A DNA stretch of 64,000 bases, from assembly GCF_011050415.1 (NCBI RefSeq), contig NZ_DRFS01000033.1, forward strand, positions 1 to 64,000, given 5' to 3'. Shown one piece after another: positions 17,605 to 27,459 of this stretch (positions within the stretch are counted from its first letter, which is position 1; each line of letters starts with the position of its first letter). The notes below the pieces were generated by a model. It was not told the DNA's origin, made no database searches, and saw nothing but the letters and a program-made list of their open reading frames with translations. The translations under genes were made by a program, and so were the position numbers. Source of the stretch: Halomonas sp. GTDB lineage: Bacteria > Pseudomonadota > Gammaproteobacteria > Pseudomonadales > Halomonadaceae.

Positions 17605-18558
17605 TTACCCAGCGATACCGTCTAAGTAGCGCTCAGCGTCCAGCGCTGCCATGCAACCGCTGCCCGCGGAGGTAATCGCTTGACGATAGATGTGATCCAT
17701 CACATCGCCGCAGGCAAACACACCCGGCACACTAGTGGCGGTGGCGTTGCCTTCGAGGCCTGAGTTCACTTTGATATAGCCGCCATTCATAGATAATTGG
17801 CCTTCAAAGATACCGGTATTGGGGCTATGGCCAATGGCAATAAACAGGCCCGGTGCATGAATCTCTTTGCTTGAACCGTCTTTGGTGGATTTCACCCGCA
17901 CGCCCGTAACACCTGAATTGTCGCCAAGAACCTCTTCCACTTCCTGGAACCATTCCAGGACGATCTTGCCCGCCTCGGCTTTTTCGAACAGCTTATCTTG
18001 AAGGATCTTCTCTGCGCGCAAGGTATCGCGACGGTGTACCAAGGTTACTTTAGAGGCGATATTGGAGAGGTAAAGCGCTTCTTCAACAGCGGTATTACCA
18101 CCACCGACCACAATCACTTCCTGGTTACGGTAGAAAAAACCATCACAGGTAGCGCAGGCTGAAACGCCTTGGCCCATAAACTGCTGCTCGGTAGGCAAAC
18201 CCAGGTAACGCGCACTAGCACCCGTGGCGACAATTAGCGCATCGCAGGTATAAATGCCGCTATCGCCTTTCAAGGTAAACGGTTTTTCGCCTAAGCTGAC
18301 CTCATTGATGTGATCAAACAGCACTTCGGTGTTGAAACGCTCAGCGTGCTGCTTCATGCGCTCCATTAACTCTGGGCCTTGTACACCCTGCGCATCACCC
18401 GGCCAATTATCGACATCGGTTGTGGTGGTCAACTGGCCACCCGCTTGAATACCGGTGATCAGCAGCGGCTTCAAGTTTGCCCGAGCCGCATACACAGCGG
18501 CCGTATAGCCTGCCGGGCCAGATCCAAGAATAATCAAACGCTCATGACGAGTTTCCAT
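17605..18558 (-). CDS. trxB: Thioredoxin reductase
   Basis: Cytosolic FAD/NADPH disulfide reductase that keeps thioredoxin reduced. FAD-binding GSGPAGYTAAVYAARA at residues 12-27; redox-active CATC inside SACATCDGFFYRN (about 135-147); NADPH-binding GGGNTAVEEALYLS; C-terminal FACGDVMDHIYRQAITSAGSG for FAD. At 317 residues it is typical. AAGGTGG stands just upstream of the ATG. Transcribed alone and divergent from acnA. An intergenic stretch of 257 bases separates it from acnA; no convincing promoter pair could be assigned there. Confidence 0.97.
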   Translation of the reverse strand: METRHERLIILGSGPAGYTAAVYAARANLKPLLITGIQAGGQLTTTTDVDNWPGDAQGVQGPELMERMKQHAERFNTEVLFDHINEVSLGEKPFTLKGDSGIYTCDALIVATGASARYLGLPTEQQFMGQGVSACATCDGFFYRNQEVIVVGGGNTAVEEALYLSNIASKVTLVHRRDTLRAEKILQDKLFEKAEAGKIVLEWFQEVEEVLGDNSGVTGVRVKSTKDGSSKEIHAPGLFIAIGHSPNTGIFEGQLSMNGGYIKVNSGLEGNATATSVPGVFACGDVMDHIYRQAITSAGSGCMAALDAERYLDGIAG

Positions 18559-18815
18559 GACACCACCTTGTAAAGAGCTAACTGATAATGTTGCAGATAA
18601 TTTCGCAAAGAGTCTGCCTGAAATGGCGTCAAGTACAAGCTATTGCAAGGTTTCATCTAAGCTATTAGGCGAAGAAACCTTGAAAGCGACTGTGCAAACA
18701 CCCATCTATAACTACTATCATCAGTACGATGCTAAGCCATACTAAAGGAAGACCGTGACCGATGCGCCTAGTGAGTTTTAAGCCACTAAACGCCCAGTAA
18801 TCAGAGGAGAATGGC

Positions 18816-21548
18816 ATGAGCAAGATCCCCGATACGCTAAGCACCCTAGAGGTTGGCAATACCACGTATCACTACTACAGCCTGCCCCAAGCAGCCGAGA
18901 CTCTCGGCAACATTGACCGGCTCCCCAAAACGCTCAAGATTCTACTCGAAAACCAACTGCGTTTCGCTGATGACGAGAGCGTCGCTGAAGAAGATATGCA
19001 GGCCCTGGTCGACTGGCAGTCCGAGGGCAAATCCAGCCGTGAAATTGGCTATCGTCCTGCACGGGTCTTAATGCAGGACTTTACCGGCGTACCTGGCGTA
19101 GTTGATTTGGCCTCTATGCGCGCTGCCGTGGAAAAATTAGGTGAAGACCCAGCTAAGATTAATCCGCTTACGCCGGTGGATTTGGTCATCGATCACTCGG
19201 TAATGGTTGATAAGTTCGGTAACGCCGCCGCCTTTCAAGAAAACGTTGATATCGAAATGCAGCGTAACCGCGAGCGCTACGAGTTTCTACGCTGGGGCCA
19301 GCAGGGGTTTGATAACTTCAGCGTCGTTCCCCCAGGCACTGGCATTTGTCACCAGGTCAACCTGGAGTATTTAGGTAGAACGGTATGGACCAAGGATGAA
19401 GACGGTAAATCCTTTGCCTACCCAGACACACTTGTTGGGACCGATTCACATACCACCATGATTAACGGCCTCGGCGTGCTTGGCTGGGGCGTGGGCGGTA
19501 TTGAAGCCGAAGCGGCGATGCTGGGTCAGCCGGTATCGATGCTGATTCCGGAGGTCATCGGCTTTAAATTGACGGGTAAGTTACGTGAAGGCATCACCGC
19601 CACTGACCTAGTGCTCACCGTCACCGAAATGCTGCGTAAAAAAGGCGTTGTCGGTAAATTTGTTGAGTTCTACGGCGATGGTTTGAAAGATCTGCCGCTA
19701 GCGGATCGCGCGACCATTGCCAATATGGCCCCTGAGTATGGCGCCACTTGCGGCTTCTTCCCGGTAGATGACGAGACGCTGAACTATCTACGTCTAACTG
19801 GCCGCGAAGATGCTCAAGTCGCGCTGGTGGAAGCCTACAGCAAAGCCCAGGGATTATGGCGCGAGCCGAGCGATGAGCCGATCTTCACTGACGCACTGCA
19901 TCTTGACATGACCGAGGTGGAAGCCAGCCTTGCAGGTCCCAAACGCCCACAAGACCGGGTAGCGCTTCAGGACATGGCGGCGGCTTTTGATAAATTCTTG
20001 CAGGAAGATACCAAAGCGGATTCAACGGCCAAAGGCAAGTTCTCCTCTGAAGGTGGCCAAACCGCCGTGGGCGTTGCGCGTAGCTTTGAACATGACACCA
20101 GCCAAGCCGTTAAGCTGAATGATCACGATTTCAGCCTGGACCCTGGCGCCGTCGTGATTGCGGCGATTACCTCATGTACTAACACGTCCAACCCCAGTGT
20201 GATGATGGCGGCAGGTTTGCTGGCGCGTAAGGCGCGGGAAAAAGGCCTGACTACCCAGCCTTGGGTGAAGACCTCACTGGCGCCGGGCTCGAAAGTGGTC
20301 ACCGACTACCTTGCCGCTGCTGGGCTTAACGATGATCTGGATGCGTTAGGTTTCAACTTGGTCGGTTACGGCTGCACCACCTGTATCGGTAACTCCGGCC
20401 CTCTGCCGGATGAGATTGAGCAAGCGATTAACGATGGCGATCTAGCTGTTGCGTCTGTGCTTTCCGGTAACCGTAACTTCGAAGGCCGCGTACATCCGTT
20501 GGTTAAGACCAACTGGCTTGCCTCTCCTCCGCTGGTAGTCGCTTACGCCCTGGCCGGTAACGTTCAACGTGACCTTACCAAAGAGCCGATTGGCGAAGGC
20601 AGCAACGGCGAGCCGGTCTACCTTAAAGACATTTGGCCCACACAGGCAGAGATTGCTAACGCCGTCGAGAAGGTTAACACCGAGATGTTCCGTAAAGAGT
20701 ACGGCGCAGTGTTTGAGGGTGATGACGTTTGGAAAGCGATCAACGTGTCAGAAAGCAAGGTCTACCAGTGGCCTGAATCTACTTACATTCAGCACCCGCC
20801 CTTCTTTGAAGGCATGGGTCGCGAACCGGATGCCATTGAGGATGTGCACAGCGCCCGCGTGCTAGCCATGCTGGGTGACTCGGTCACCACTGACCATATT
20901 TCGCCTGCAGGCGCTATTAAGCCTGCCAGCCCCGCAGGCCGCTACCTGCAAGAGCACGGCGTCAAACCGGTAGACTTCAACTCTTATGGTTCGCGCCGTG
21001 GCAACCATGAAGTGATGATGCGTGGCACCTTTGCCAACGTGCGTATTAAAAATGAGATGTTGGATGGCGTTGTTGGCGGTGAAACACGCCATGTGCCCAG
21101 CGGCGAGCAAATGGCTATTTACGATGCGGCCATGAAGTATAAAGAGGAAGGTAAGCCGCTGGTCGTGATTGCCGGTAAAGAGTACGGCACGGGCTCCTCA
21201 CGGGACTGGGCAGCAAAAGGTACCCGCTTGCTGGGTGTGCGCGCGGTCATCGCCGAATCCTTTGAGCGTATTCACCGTTCTAACTTAATCGGCATGGGCG
21301 TTGTGCCGCTGCAGTTTGCCGAAGGCGAGAGCCGCCATACGCTAGGATTAACCGGTGATGAAGAGATTTCTATTGCGGGTTTAAGCGACTTAACACCAGG
21401 CGGCACGGTGAAAGTCGTGATCAAAAATGGCGATGGGGAACGTACCGTTGATGCCAAGTGCCGAATTGATACCGCAAACGAGCTGGCTTACTACCGCCAC
21501 GGTGGTATCCTTCACTACGTGCTGCGCAAGATGATCGGCGCAGCCTAA
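18816..21548 (+). CDS. acnA: Aconitate hydratase A
   Basis: Iron-sulfur enzyme of the TCA cycle that interconverts citrate and isocitrate; apo-AcnA-type proteins can bind mRNA. The 910 residues fit the AcnA/IRP type and not AcnB. The three [4Fe-4S] cysteines are visible: one in ITSCTNTSNPSVM and two in GYGCTTCIGNSG. The swivel domain includes NSYGSRRGNHEVMMRG and GKEYGTGSSRDWAAKG. GAGGAGA precedes the ATG. A strong terminator follows the stop, so it forms a single-gene unit. Confidence 0.97.
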   Translation: MSKIPDTLSTLEVGNTTYHYYSLPQAAETLGNIDRLPKTLKILLENQLRFADDESVAEEDMQALVDWQSEGKSSREIGYRPARVLMQDFTGVPGVVDLASMRAAVEKLGEDPAKINPLTPVDLVIDHSVMVDKFGNAAAFQENVDIEMQRNRERYEFLRWGQQGFDNFSVVPPGTGICHQVNLEYLGRTVWTKDEDGKSFAYPDTLVGTDSHTTMINGLGVLGWGVGGIEAEAAMLGQPVSMLIPEVIGFKLTGKLREGITATDLVLTVTEMLRKKGVVGKFVEFYGDGLKDLPLADRATIANMAPEYGATCGFFPVDDETLNYLRLTGREDAQVALVEAYSKAQGLWREPSDEPIFTDALHLDMTEVEASLAGPKRPQDRVALQDMAAAFDKFLQEDTKADSTAKGKFSSEGGQTAVGVARSFEHDTSQAVKLNDHDFSLDPGAVVIAAITSCTNTSNPSVMMAAGLLARKAREKGLTTQPWVKTSLAPGSKVVTDYLAAAGLNDDLDALGFNLVGYGCTTCIGNSGPLPDEIEQAINDGDLAVASVLSGNRNFEGRVHPLVKTNWLASPPLVVAYALAGNVQRDLTKEPIGEGSNGEPVYLKDIWPTQAEIANAVEKVNTEMFRKEYGAVFEGDDVWKAINVSESKVYQWPESTYIQHPPFFEGMGREPDAIEDVHSARVLAMLGDSVTTDHISPAGAIKPASPAGRYLQEHGVKPVDFNSYGSRRGNHEVMMRGTFANVRIKNEMLDGVVGGETRHVPSGEQMAIYDAAMKYKEEGKPLVVIAGKEYGTGSSRDWAAKGTRLLGVRAVIAESFERIHRSNLIGMGVVPLQFAEGESRHTLGLTGDEEISIAGLSDLTPGGTVKVVIKNGDGERTVDAKCRIDTANELAYYRHGGILHYVLRKMIGAA

Positions 21549-21574
21549 AGGGTAAACCTTACCAATGCTTGCAT

Positions 21575-21601
21575 GCCCCCACCTCGGTGGGGGCTTTTTT
21601 T
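21575..21601 (+). terminator. Rho-independent terminator after acnA
   Basis: GCCCCCAC-CTCG-GTGGGGGC gives an 8-bp stem with a UUCG-like tetraloop, followed by seven T residues. It lies 27 bases after the acnA stop and also separates the convergent maeA. Confidence 0.93.
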
Positions 21602-21634
21602 GGCCTATTGATCAAATTATCTATAAACGCGTGC

Positions 21635-23314
21635 TTAGAACGCGCGGCGGCGGTAGCTGCGGTAATCCGGCGACCAAGAGGCTTTTTCAATGAGTTCACG
21701 CAACGCCGTACCACTGGTTTGCAGTGCCACACCGTTCTGCTGAGCCTGAGCGGCCACTTCAAAGGCAATCGACTTACTGATATGCCGAATGCGTGACAGC
21801 GGCGGTAACAGTGCACCTTTGCCCTCTTTCACTAATGGCGCCTCGCGAGCAAGCGCCCGGGAGGCGCTCATCAGCATCTCGTCAGTTACTCGAGTGGCAC
21901 TGGCGGCAATCACTCCCAACCCAATGCCTGGGAAGATATAGGCGTTGTTGCACTGGGCAATAGGGTAAGTGCGCCCATTGTAGACCACCGGTGCAAAGGG
22001 GCTACCAGTGGCAACGAGCGCTTGCCCATCGGTCCAGCGAATCACATCTTCAGGCGTTGCCTCTGCCTGGGAGGTAGGATTGGAGAGCGGCATGATCACC
22101 GGATGCTCGCAGCCTGCGTGCATGGTACGAACCACCTGCTCGGTGAAAATTCCGCGCTGCCCGCATACGCCAATCAACACCGTAGGCTTGACCTGCGCAA
22201 TCGTCTCTTCTAACCCTTGCCCGTTCCACTGCGCCACCAACGAAGCGTCGTGGGCTAAACGGCGCTGAAAATCGCGCTGCCACTCTTGATCGTTGGTCAT
22301 CAAACCATCTCGATCAACAATATAAATTCGCGCCCGGGCTTCGCTTTCAGTCAAACCTTCAGCTTCCATTGCCACCACCACCTGCTCGGCAATACCACAA
22401 CCCGCCGAACCACCGCCCACGAATACCACGCGCTGTTGAGCGATAGTCTCTTCGCGAGCTTGGCAGGCCGCCATCAAGGTACCTACCACCACAGAGGCCG
22501 TGCCTTGAACATCGTCGTTGAAGCAGCATAGCTCGTTCCGATAACGCTCTAGCAGCGGTACGGCATTGGCCTGGGCAAAATCTTCAAACTGCAGCAGCAC
22601 ATTGGGCCAGCGACGTTTTACAGCAGTAATAAACTCTGCCATGAAAGCGTCATACTCTTCTTGGCCTACCCGCTCATGGCGCCAGCCCATGTACATAGGG
22701 TCATCCAGCAGCGCTTTATTATTGGTACCCACATCAATCATGATCGGCAGCGTATAAGCGGGGCTAATGCCACCACAGGCGGTATACAGCGCCAGTTTTC
22801 CAATCGGGATACCCATGCCCCCGATCCCCTGGTCTCCTAAGCCGAGAATGCGTTCCCCGTCCGTCACCACGATAACTTTAACGTTATCTTTCGTGGCACT
22901 TCGGAGAATATCCTCCATATGCTCGCGGTCAGGGTAGCTAATGAACAAACCACGGTGGTTACGATAAATATTTGAGAATTCCTGGCAGGCCTGACCGACG
23001 GTAGGGGTATAAATAATCGGCAGCATCTCTTCAAGGTGCTGGGAAACCAGACGGAAGTAGAGCGTTTCGTTATCGTCTTGAATGCCACGCAGATGGATAT
23101 GCTTTTCTAGATCGCTGTGGCACTGCTGGTATTGGCGATAGACGCGTTCCAGTTGATCCTCAATGGTCTCTACCTTTTGCGGCAGCAACCCCATCAGATT
23201 AAACGCTAGGCGCTCCTCTTGAGTAAACGCACTGCCTTTGTTCAATAGCGGCATTTCGAGTAAAGAAGGACCGGCGTAAGGAAGGTATAGGGGGCGTTTA
23301 CTCTGGGTAGTCAT
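21635..23314 (-). CDS. maeA: NAD-dependent malic enzyme
   Basis: Oxidatively decarboxylates malate to pyruvate with NAD, feeding gluconeogenic growth. Very close throughout to E. coli MaeA as I recall it: LYLPYAGPSLLEMPLLNKG near the start, YTPTVGQACQ (catalytic Tyr), VVTDGERILGLGDQG, the NAD motif FVGGGSAGCGIAEQ, and PLSNPTSQAEATPEDV. I use the ATG at 23314, giving 559 residues; an in-frame ATG nine codons upstream lacks a ribosome site, whereas AAGAGAG precedes the chosen one. It converges on acnA. Confidence 0.95.
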   Translation of the reverse strand: MTTQSKRPLYLPYAGPSLLEMPLLNKGSAFTQEERLAFNLMGLLPQKVETIEDQLERVYRQYQQCHSDLEKHIHLRGIQDDNETLYFRLVSQHLEEMLPIIYTPTVGQACQEFSNIYRNHRGLFISYPDREHMEDILRSATKDNVKVIVVTDGERILGLGDQGIGGMGIPIGKLALYTACGGISPAYTLPIMIDVGTNNKALLDDPMYMGWRHERVGQEEYDAFMAEFITAVKRRWPNVLLQFEDFAQANAVPLLERYRNELCCFNDDVQGTASVVVGTLMAACQAREETIAQQRVVFVGGGSAGCGIAEQVVVAMEAEGLTESEARARIYIVDRDGLMTNDQEWQRDFQRRLAHDASLVAQWNGQGLEETIAQVKPTVLIGVCGQRGIFTEQVVRTMHAGCEHPVIMPLSNPTSQAEATPEDVIRWTDGQALVATGSPFAPVVYNGRTYPIAQCNNAYIFPGIGLGVIAASATRVTDEMLMSASRALAREAPLVKEGKGALLPPLSRIRHISKSIAFEVAAQAQQNGVALQTSGTALRELIEKASWSPDYRSYRRRAF

Positions 23315-23433
23315 AAGCACTCTCTTTTTTATGTCAATCACTGCTGCAATGCAGCAACATCAGGCGTTTACGGCGTTTGGAGGTAATGTAACATGCTCCT
23401 GATACAAAGGTAGAAGAGACCCGCTATAAGCGT

Positions 23434-23465
23434 AAAAAAATGCCTCAACAAAAAAGTCGGGGCAT
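23434..23465 (-). terminator. Terminator after the YeeE-type gene
   Basis: On the minus strand ATGCCCC pairs with the AGGCAT region (one G-T wobble) around a 12-13 base loop and is followed by seven T residues. It lies about 30 bases past the transporter stop and upstream of maeA, so it insulates the two. Confidence 0.75.
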
Positions 23466-23496
23466 CTTCAAAACAATAGGTCAGATGTAAAGAAAA

Positions 23497-24708
23497 TCAG
23501 CAGCTTTTGGCCGTCGGCTGAGGCCCTTCTACGCCTTCAAAAAAGAAGGGGCGCAGCTTAACGCCAACCATATTCCCCGCGAACGCCGCCACCATCCACA
23601 CCCAGCCGTGCAGGCTGCCGGAGGCAATACCACTGAAGTAGGCGCCAATATTGCAGCCAAACGCCAAGCGGGCTCCATAGCCCAGCATAATGCCGCCAAT
23701 AATCGCAGCGAGCACCGACTTCAGTGGGATCTTAAAATTAGGCGCAAAGCGCCCCGCCAGGCTGGCAGCTGCCAGCGCGCCGAGCATAATACCGACGTTC
23801 ATGACCGTGGTGATATCACTCCACACGCTCGCTTCCAACGCCGCCGCATTGGCTGGCGCCTGCCAATAGCCCCACTGGCTTACATCACCGCCAATCAGCT
23901 CATAGCCTTTAGCACCCCACAGCGCAAACGCAGAGGTAATTCCCCATGGGCGCCCGGCCAGTGCTAAGGTTGCAAAGTTCAACAACGCCAGCGCTACTGC
24001 GCCCGCCACAAGCGGCCAAGGGCCGGTAAGCCAACGCTCATAACCATGTTTAGTGACAATAGGGGCCTGTTCTAACTGGCCATGACGGCGTTTCTCCATC
24101 ACCCAGGTAAAGGCAGCAATAGCCGCAAACAGCACCAAGCTAATCGCAATCCCACCACCCACACCGGCAACATTTACCAGCGATACCGGCTGAAAAGCAG
24201 GCAAGCTCTGCCACCAGGCAAAATGCGCAGAGCCAATCACAGAACCTACAATAAAGAACACCAACGTGATCAGCATGCGCGCGTTACCACCGCCCGCCGT
24301 AAATAGCGTACCCGAGGCACAACCGCCGCCCAATTGCATGCCAATACCAAAAAGAAACGCCCCCACTAATACCGAGATACCGATGGGTGAGACAAACCCT
24401 GTCACAGGTGTACCAAACAGCGACCCCGCCCCAAGGGCGGGGAAGAATAACACTACGGCAATGGCCAGCATTACCATTTGAGCACGCAGCCCACGTCCAC
24501 GCCGCTCAGTGATGAATACTCGCCACGCGGCAGTAAAGCCAAACGCAGCGTGATAGAGCACCATGCCAAACAGCCCGCCGACAATCATCAGTAGGCCCGT
24601 ATTCGCTTCAAACACCACGCCCACTAGCAACGCGCCAAGCACTATCGCCGCCGTGGCGATGAGTGGCACGCGATAGCTCTGAGGCGCAGCAACCGTCGTT
24701 GTAGACAT
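23497..24708 (-). CDS. YeeE/YedE (TsuA-like) thiosulfate/sulfur transporter
   Basis: Polytopic inner-membrane protein of 403 residues with roughly ten hydrophobic segments. It belongs to the YeeE/YedE family, whose characterised member TsuA takes up thiosulfate through conserved cysteines. Two signatures appear: QLGGGCASGTLFTAGGGN in the first half and ARLAFGCNIGAYFSGIASG near the C-terminus, each with the pore Cys in a GC motif. I use the ATG at 24708, preceded by AAAGGTG, rather than an ATG six codons earlier. No TusA-like partner gene is adjacent. The substrate is inferred from the family. Confidence 0.87.
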   Translation of the reverse strand: MSTTTVAAPQSYRVPLIATAAIVLGALLVGVVFEANTGLLMIVGGLFGMVLYHAAFGFTAAWRVFITERRGRGLRAQMVMLAIAVVLFFPALGAGSLFGTPVTGFVSPIGISVLVGAFLFGIGMQLGGGCASGTLFTAGGGNARMLITLVFFIVGSVIGSAHFAWWQSLPAFQPVSLVNVAGVGGGIAISLVLFAAIAAFTWVMEKRRHGQLEQAPIVTKHGYERWLTGPWPLVAGAVALALLNFATLALAGRPWGITSAFALWGAKGYELIGGDVSQWGYWQAPANAAALEASVWSDITTVMNVGIMLGALAAASLAGRFAPNFKIPLKSVLAAIIGGIMLGYGARLAFGCNIGAYFSGIASGSLHGWVWMVAAFAGNMVGVKLRPFFFEGVEGPQPTAKSC

Positions 24709-24858
24709 ATAATTCACCTTTAACAATCACAAAAGCAGTGACAAGAAGCGCCTGTTAAGAAGCAGCGCTGATAGCCATTAAGGTCAGTGATGACAAGCTT
24801 AACGCTGCTAATAATCAGCGCACAATTATTTGTGCAACAATATTCATGACGACTTATC

Positions 24859-25875
24859 TCACGGCTGTTCATCTTCCTCACGCGTGACATAAAGCCGGTT
24901 CACTAACACAAATGCCACCACCGTCAACGGTGCGGCCAGTATCAAACCTGCTAACCCAAACAGCGTACTGGCCGCAAACAGCGAAAACAGCAGCATGGCT
25001 GGCGGCAAATGAACTGCCCGCTGTTGTACCAGCGGCTGTACAATATTGCCCTCTATCTGCTGAATAATCGTATAAGCGATCAACACAAATAGCGTGGTTT
25101 GAGGGCTCACGGTAAAAGCCAGCAACAGCGCAGGAATAGCGGCGGCCAGTGGCCCTACCAGCGGCACAAAATCCAATAGACCTGCCACTAGCCCCAAGCC
25201 AAGTGGGGCAGGCACGCCTAATAGCCACATACTTACCCCCACCAGTAGCCCAGTAACCGCCATGGCGACTAACTGCCCGCCGAGCCAATAGCGTAGCGCT
25301 TTACCGCTCTCATCCAGCGCCTCCCCCAGACGTGCACGGCTTTTAATCGGCGCAAGTAATAATAAACCACGGCGATAAAGACCCGGCTGGGCAGCAAAAT
25401 AAACCATGCCGACAATCAGCGCGAAAAAGCTAACAATACTGCCGCCCATGGAAACCACCACCATGCCCACTTGAGAAATACCATCGCCAAATAGGTCCCC
25501 CGCCCTCTCAGCGGCGTTATCCACCAAGGGCGCTAACTGCGAGCCTTCTATTCTTTCTTGCAGCTGTTCCCACGCTTCAGGCAGCAGCACCACCAACGAC
25601 TCCAACTCGTCCGCGACCTGGGTACCAAATGCCCAGCTCGTTAACCCCAACGCCAGGCTTAGCATCACAATGACTGTCAACAGCGCCAGCCAGCGTGGAG
25701 TACCCAATCTTAAAAAGGGCACCATGCACGTTTGCAATATACAGGCGCCGACCACCGCGCCAAAAATCAAAATCAGTAGGCCCACAAGCTTCCATAACAT
25801 TAACGCCACGACCACCAGCGCTAAGGCTATCAATGCACACTCCGTAAACGTTTGGTGCTGATACTTTGATCGCAT
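24859..25875 (-). CDS. AI-2E family transporter (PerM-like permease)
   Basis: Inner-membrane permease of 338 residues and about eight hydrophobic segments. The family is named after an autoinducer-2 exporter, but members also act as Na+/H+ antiporters or have unknown substrates, so the name is no proof of quorum sensing; in a halophile a cation role is equally possible. Family features: a paired N-terminal TM block, a soluble middle with LPEAWEQLQERI, and a C-terminal block including GLLDFVPLVGPLAAAIPALLLA and QQIEGNIVQPLV. AAGGGAAG precedes the ATG. Stands alone at the end of the housekeeping part. Confidence 0.88.
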   Translation of the reverse strand: MRSKYQHQTFTECALIALALVVVALMLWKLVGLLILIFGAVVGACILQTCMVPFLRLGTPRWLALLTVIVMLSLALGLTSWAFGTQVADELESLVVLLPEAWEQLQERIEGSQLAPLVDNAAERAGDLFGDGISQVGMVVVSMGGSIVSFFALIVGMVYFAAQPGLYRRGLLLLAPIKSRARLGEALDESGKALRYWLGGQLVAMAVTGLLVGVSMWLLGVPAPLGLGLVAGLLDFVPLVGPLAAAIPALLLAFTVSPQTTLFVLIAYTIIQQIEGNIVQPLVQQRAVHLPPAMLLFSLFAASTLFGLAGLILAAPLTVVAFVLVNRLYVTREEDEQP

Positions 25876-26002
25876 TCACTCTTCCCTTTGTAGATGCGTT
25901 GACAACGACAAGCGCTATTAAAATAGGCAGCAACTTGATCGGTGAGAAGCACTATAGATCATCAGTTGCTGCGCTGCGTTGGGCTTATCTGAAAGGGGAG
26001 GT

Positions 26003-26083
26003 TGGGAAGGTCATCGCTATCTTCAAAGTCATTGTAGTGAACAGGCCCTCTTTGGCGGCTAAACGCTTGGTAAAGGCAAGGTC
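26003..26083 (-). pseudogene. Short vgrG remnant
   Basis: On the minus strand 26,039-26,083 encodes DLAFTKRLAAKEGLF, matching 12 of 15 residues of DLAFIERLAAEEGLF in the intact vgrG at 36,240-38,276. One base out of frame, the next stretch reads HYNDFEDSDD, similar in pattern to the following VgrG residues YFHEFDESS. No further homology could be read on either side. This scrap marks the outer end of the immunity array and implies that a second vgrG once lay here or that vgrG sequence was carried in by recombination. Confidence 0.7.
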
Positions 26084-26114
26084 GTACTACTTCTTATTTC
26101 TCAGGGGACATTGC

Positions 26115-27446
26115 TCATGCTGGTTGTACATTTGCTCTAAACGGGAACGAGAGATAACTCTTCTCGCTAACCGCAGGAACCACCACTCCAAACCGCTTTT
26201 CGATATCGCCCATCTCAATAAACTTCTCGCCGCGTTGGTAAGCCGCACGCAGGTGCTCACCCAGCTCACTCACAGCCTGAGAGGGCTTGGCCCATTGGGA
26301 TTCAGGTATGGGCTTCGACCACTCCGCCAGCCAGTCACTGGGCACGGCCTTGGGTAGGATATGTTTCATGCGGTACTCGGTGTACCAGTGAGCAAAACGG
26401 GCATGTTCCCAAATACGCTTACGCCGAAAGCGCCGCCAGCGGGCCATGTCGTTGGTGCGTTCGCATTCGGCTTTTTCTCGGGCCACGTAGGCGTCGTACC
26501 ATTCTACGCCCCATTCACGGGCGGCGGGGGTGATGGCCTCGGCGCCTTCTTCCATAAAGCGGCGAATGTACTCCCACTGGGACAGCGCCCCTGGCAGCCC
26601 GCCCACGCTGACAATGATACCCGCCCCAGGCAGAGTGTAGCCGGGGCGCTCTGGATCAGGGGGCAGCAGCGCAAAGTTCCAGCCAAAACCGGTGATCGCC
26701 CCCGGCCCCAAGCTAGGGTTGAAACCACAGACTGCCACTACCTCTTCCCAAGGCACCAGCACCGTACGGCGCTCGCGCTTGCAGAGTCGGCAGATGAGAT
26801 CGTAGATAGGGGGGTAAACAAAGAGAAAAATCATGGCGGACGTATGGATAACGAAGACTGTTAGCGGAAATAAATCTTCAGCACCTCGAAGCCACTCGGC
26901 TAAGTCGATCACCACAACCAACCCACTTCCCATCGCGATCGCCCCTACGATAGAGACTACCCATAGATTTTGAGGAGCAGGAAGCCAAAAGCGACTAGCA
27001 GGATCAACCACAAAAGCTACTTCACGGCGCTGACGGTTTAAACGAATGGGAGGCATACGCCTTAATAATGTGTTCATCCAGACGATGCTGAGCATAAATA
27101 CAAATAGAAAAACAATGTAAAGCCCCCCCCCCCATGCGGCGGCTAACTGCGGGTCAAGAGGGAATCCACCGATGCCTATCCATACAATCAGGAAGAAAGC
27201 CATCATGGCTACGACGCCTACGCTCAGCATATGCCCCGCCGTCATCATGCTATCCGGGCTGGCCCCCTGGCGAATATCCATGGTGGCTTCATCATGGCGG
27301 ACATTAATATGGGCCACATCCACGGCGTACTCACTATTCACCGGTAACGGCAAGGGGCTTAGGCAGTACTGCTCGCCCCCGGCGCGGCTTTCCCGTTCGC
27401 CAGCCCGCATAGGGGGCAGCGCTTTCTTGGGAGTAGTTTTAAACAT
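26115..27446 (-). CDS. DUF6708-like membrane protein, candidate T6SS immunity protein (immunity 4)
   Basis: A 443-residue protein of unknown biochemical role, resembling DUF6708 proteins often found beside VasX-type T6SS effectors. Four hydrophobic segments lie at about 70-90, 105-122, 160-180 and 192-212, with a soluble C-terminal half rich in W and R. Shared blocks with immunity 3 (28,011-29,122): the GG..Y..PLPLP start, a Gly-rich TM, NRQRREVAFV versus HRQRREVCFA, VPWEEV versus VPWESL, and ESQWAKPSQAV versus EEKWAKPSEEL. A run of 11 G encodes part of the TM glycines and is in frame. AAGGA precedes the ATG. It follows a candidate effector tail with a 13-base gap. Immunity is inferred from context. 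Confidence 0.7.
   Translation of the reverse strand: MFKTTPKKALPPMRAGERESRAGGEQYCLSPLPLPVNSEYAVDVAHINVRHDEATMDIRQGASPDSMMTAGHMLSVGVVAMMAFFLIVWIGIGGFPLDPQLAAAWGGGLYIVFLFVFMLSIVWMNTLLRRMPPIRLNRQRREVAFVVDPASRFWLPAPQNLWVVSIVGAIAMGSGLVVVIDLAEWLRGAEDLFPLTVFVIHTSAMIFLFVYPPIYDLICRLCKRERRTVLVPWEEVVAVCGFNPSLGPGAITGFGWNFALLPPDPERPGYTLPGAGIIVSVGGLPGALSQWEYIRRFMEEGAEAITPAAREWGVEWYDAYVAREKAECERTNDMARWRRFRRKRIWEHARFAHWYTEYRMKHILPKAVPSDWLAEWSKPIPESQWAKPSQAVSELGEHLRAAYQRGEKFIEMGDIEKRFGVVVPAVSEKSYLSFPFRANVQPA
27123..27133 (-). repeat. Poly-G(11) tract inside immunity 4 (in frame)
   Basis: Eleven consecutive C on the plus strand read as G11 in the gene, giving TGG GGG GGG GGG and so AAWGGGLY in a membrane segment. 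At this length the gene is ON. Loss or gain of one or two G would frameshift it. Runs this long are rare by chance in a genome of mixed composition and slip during replication. Confidence 0.9.
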
Positions 27447-27459
27447 GCTTCATCCTTGT

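Noticed and set aside
24859..25875. Quorum-sensing role for the AI-2E family protein
   Set aside because: The family name is historical; nothing nearby (no lux or lsr genes) supports autoinducer-2 transport.
25866..26357. Plus-strand frame of 163 residues
   Set aside because: It runs antisense to the vgrG scrap and to the end of immunity 4 and resembles no protein.
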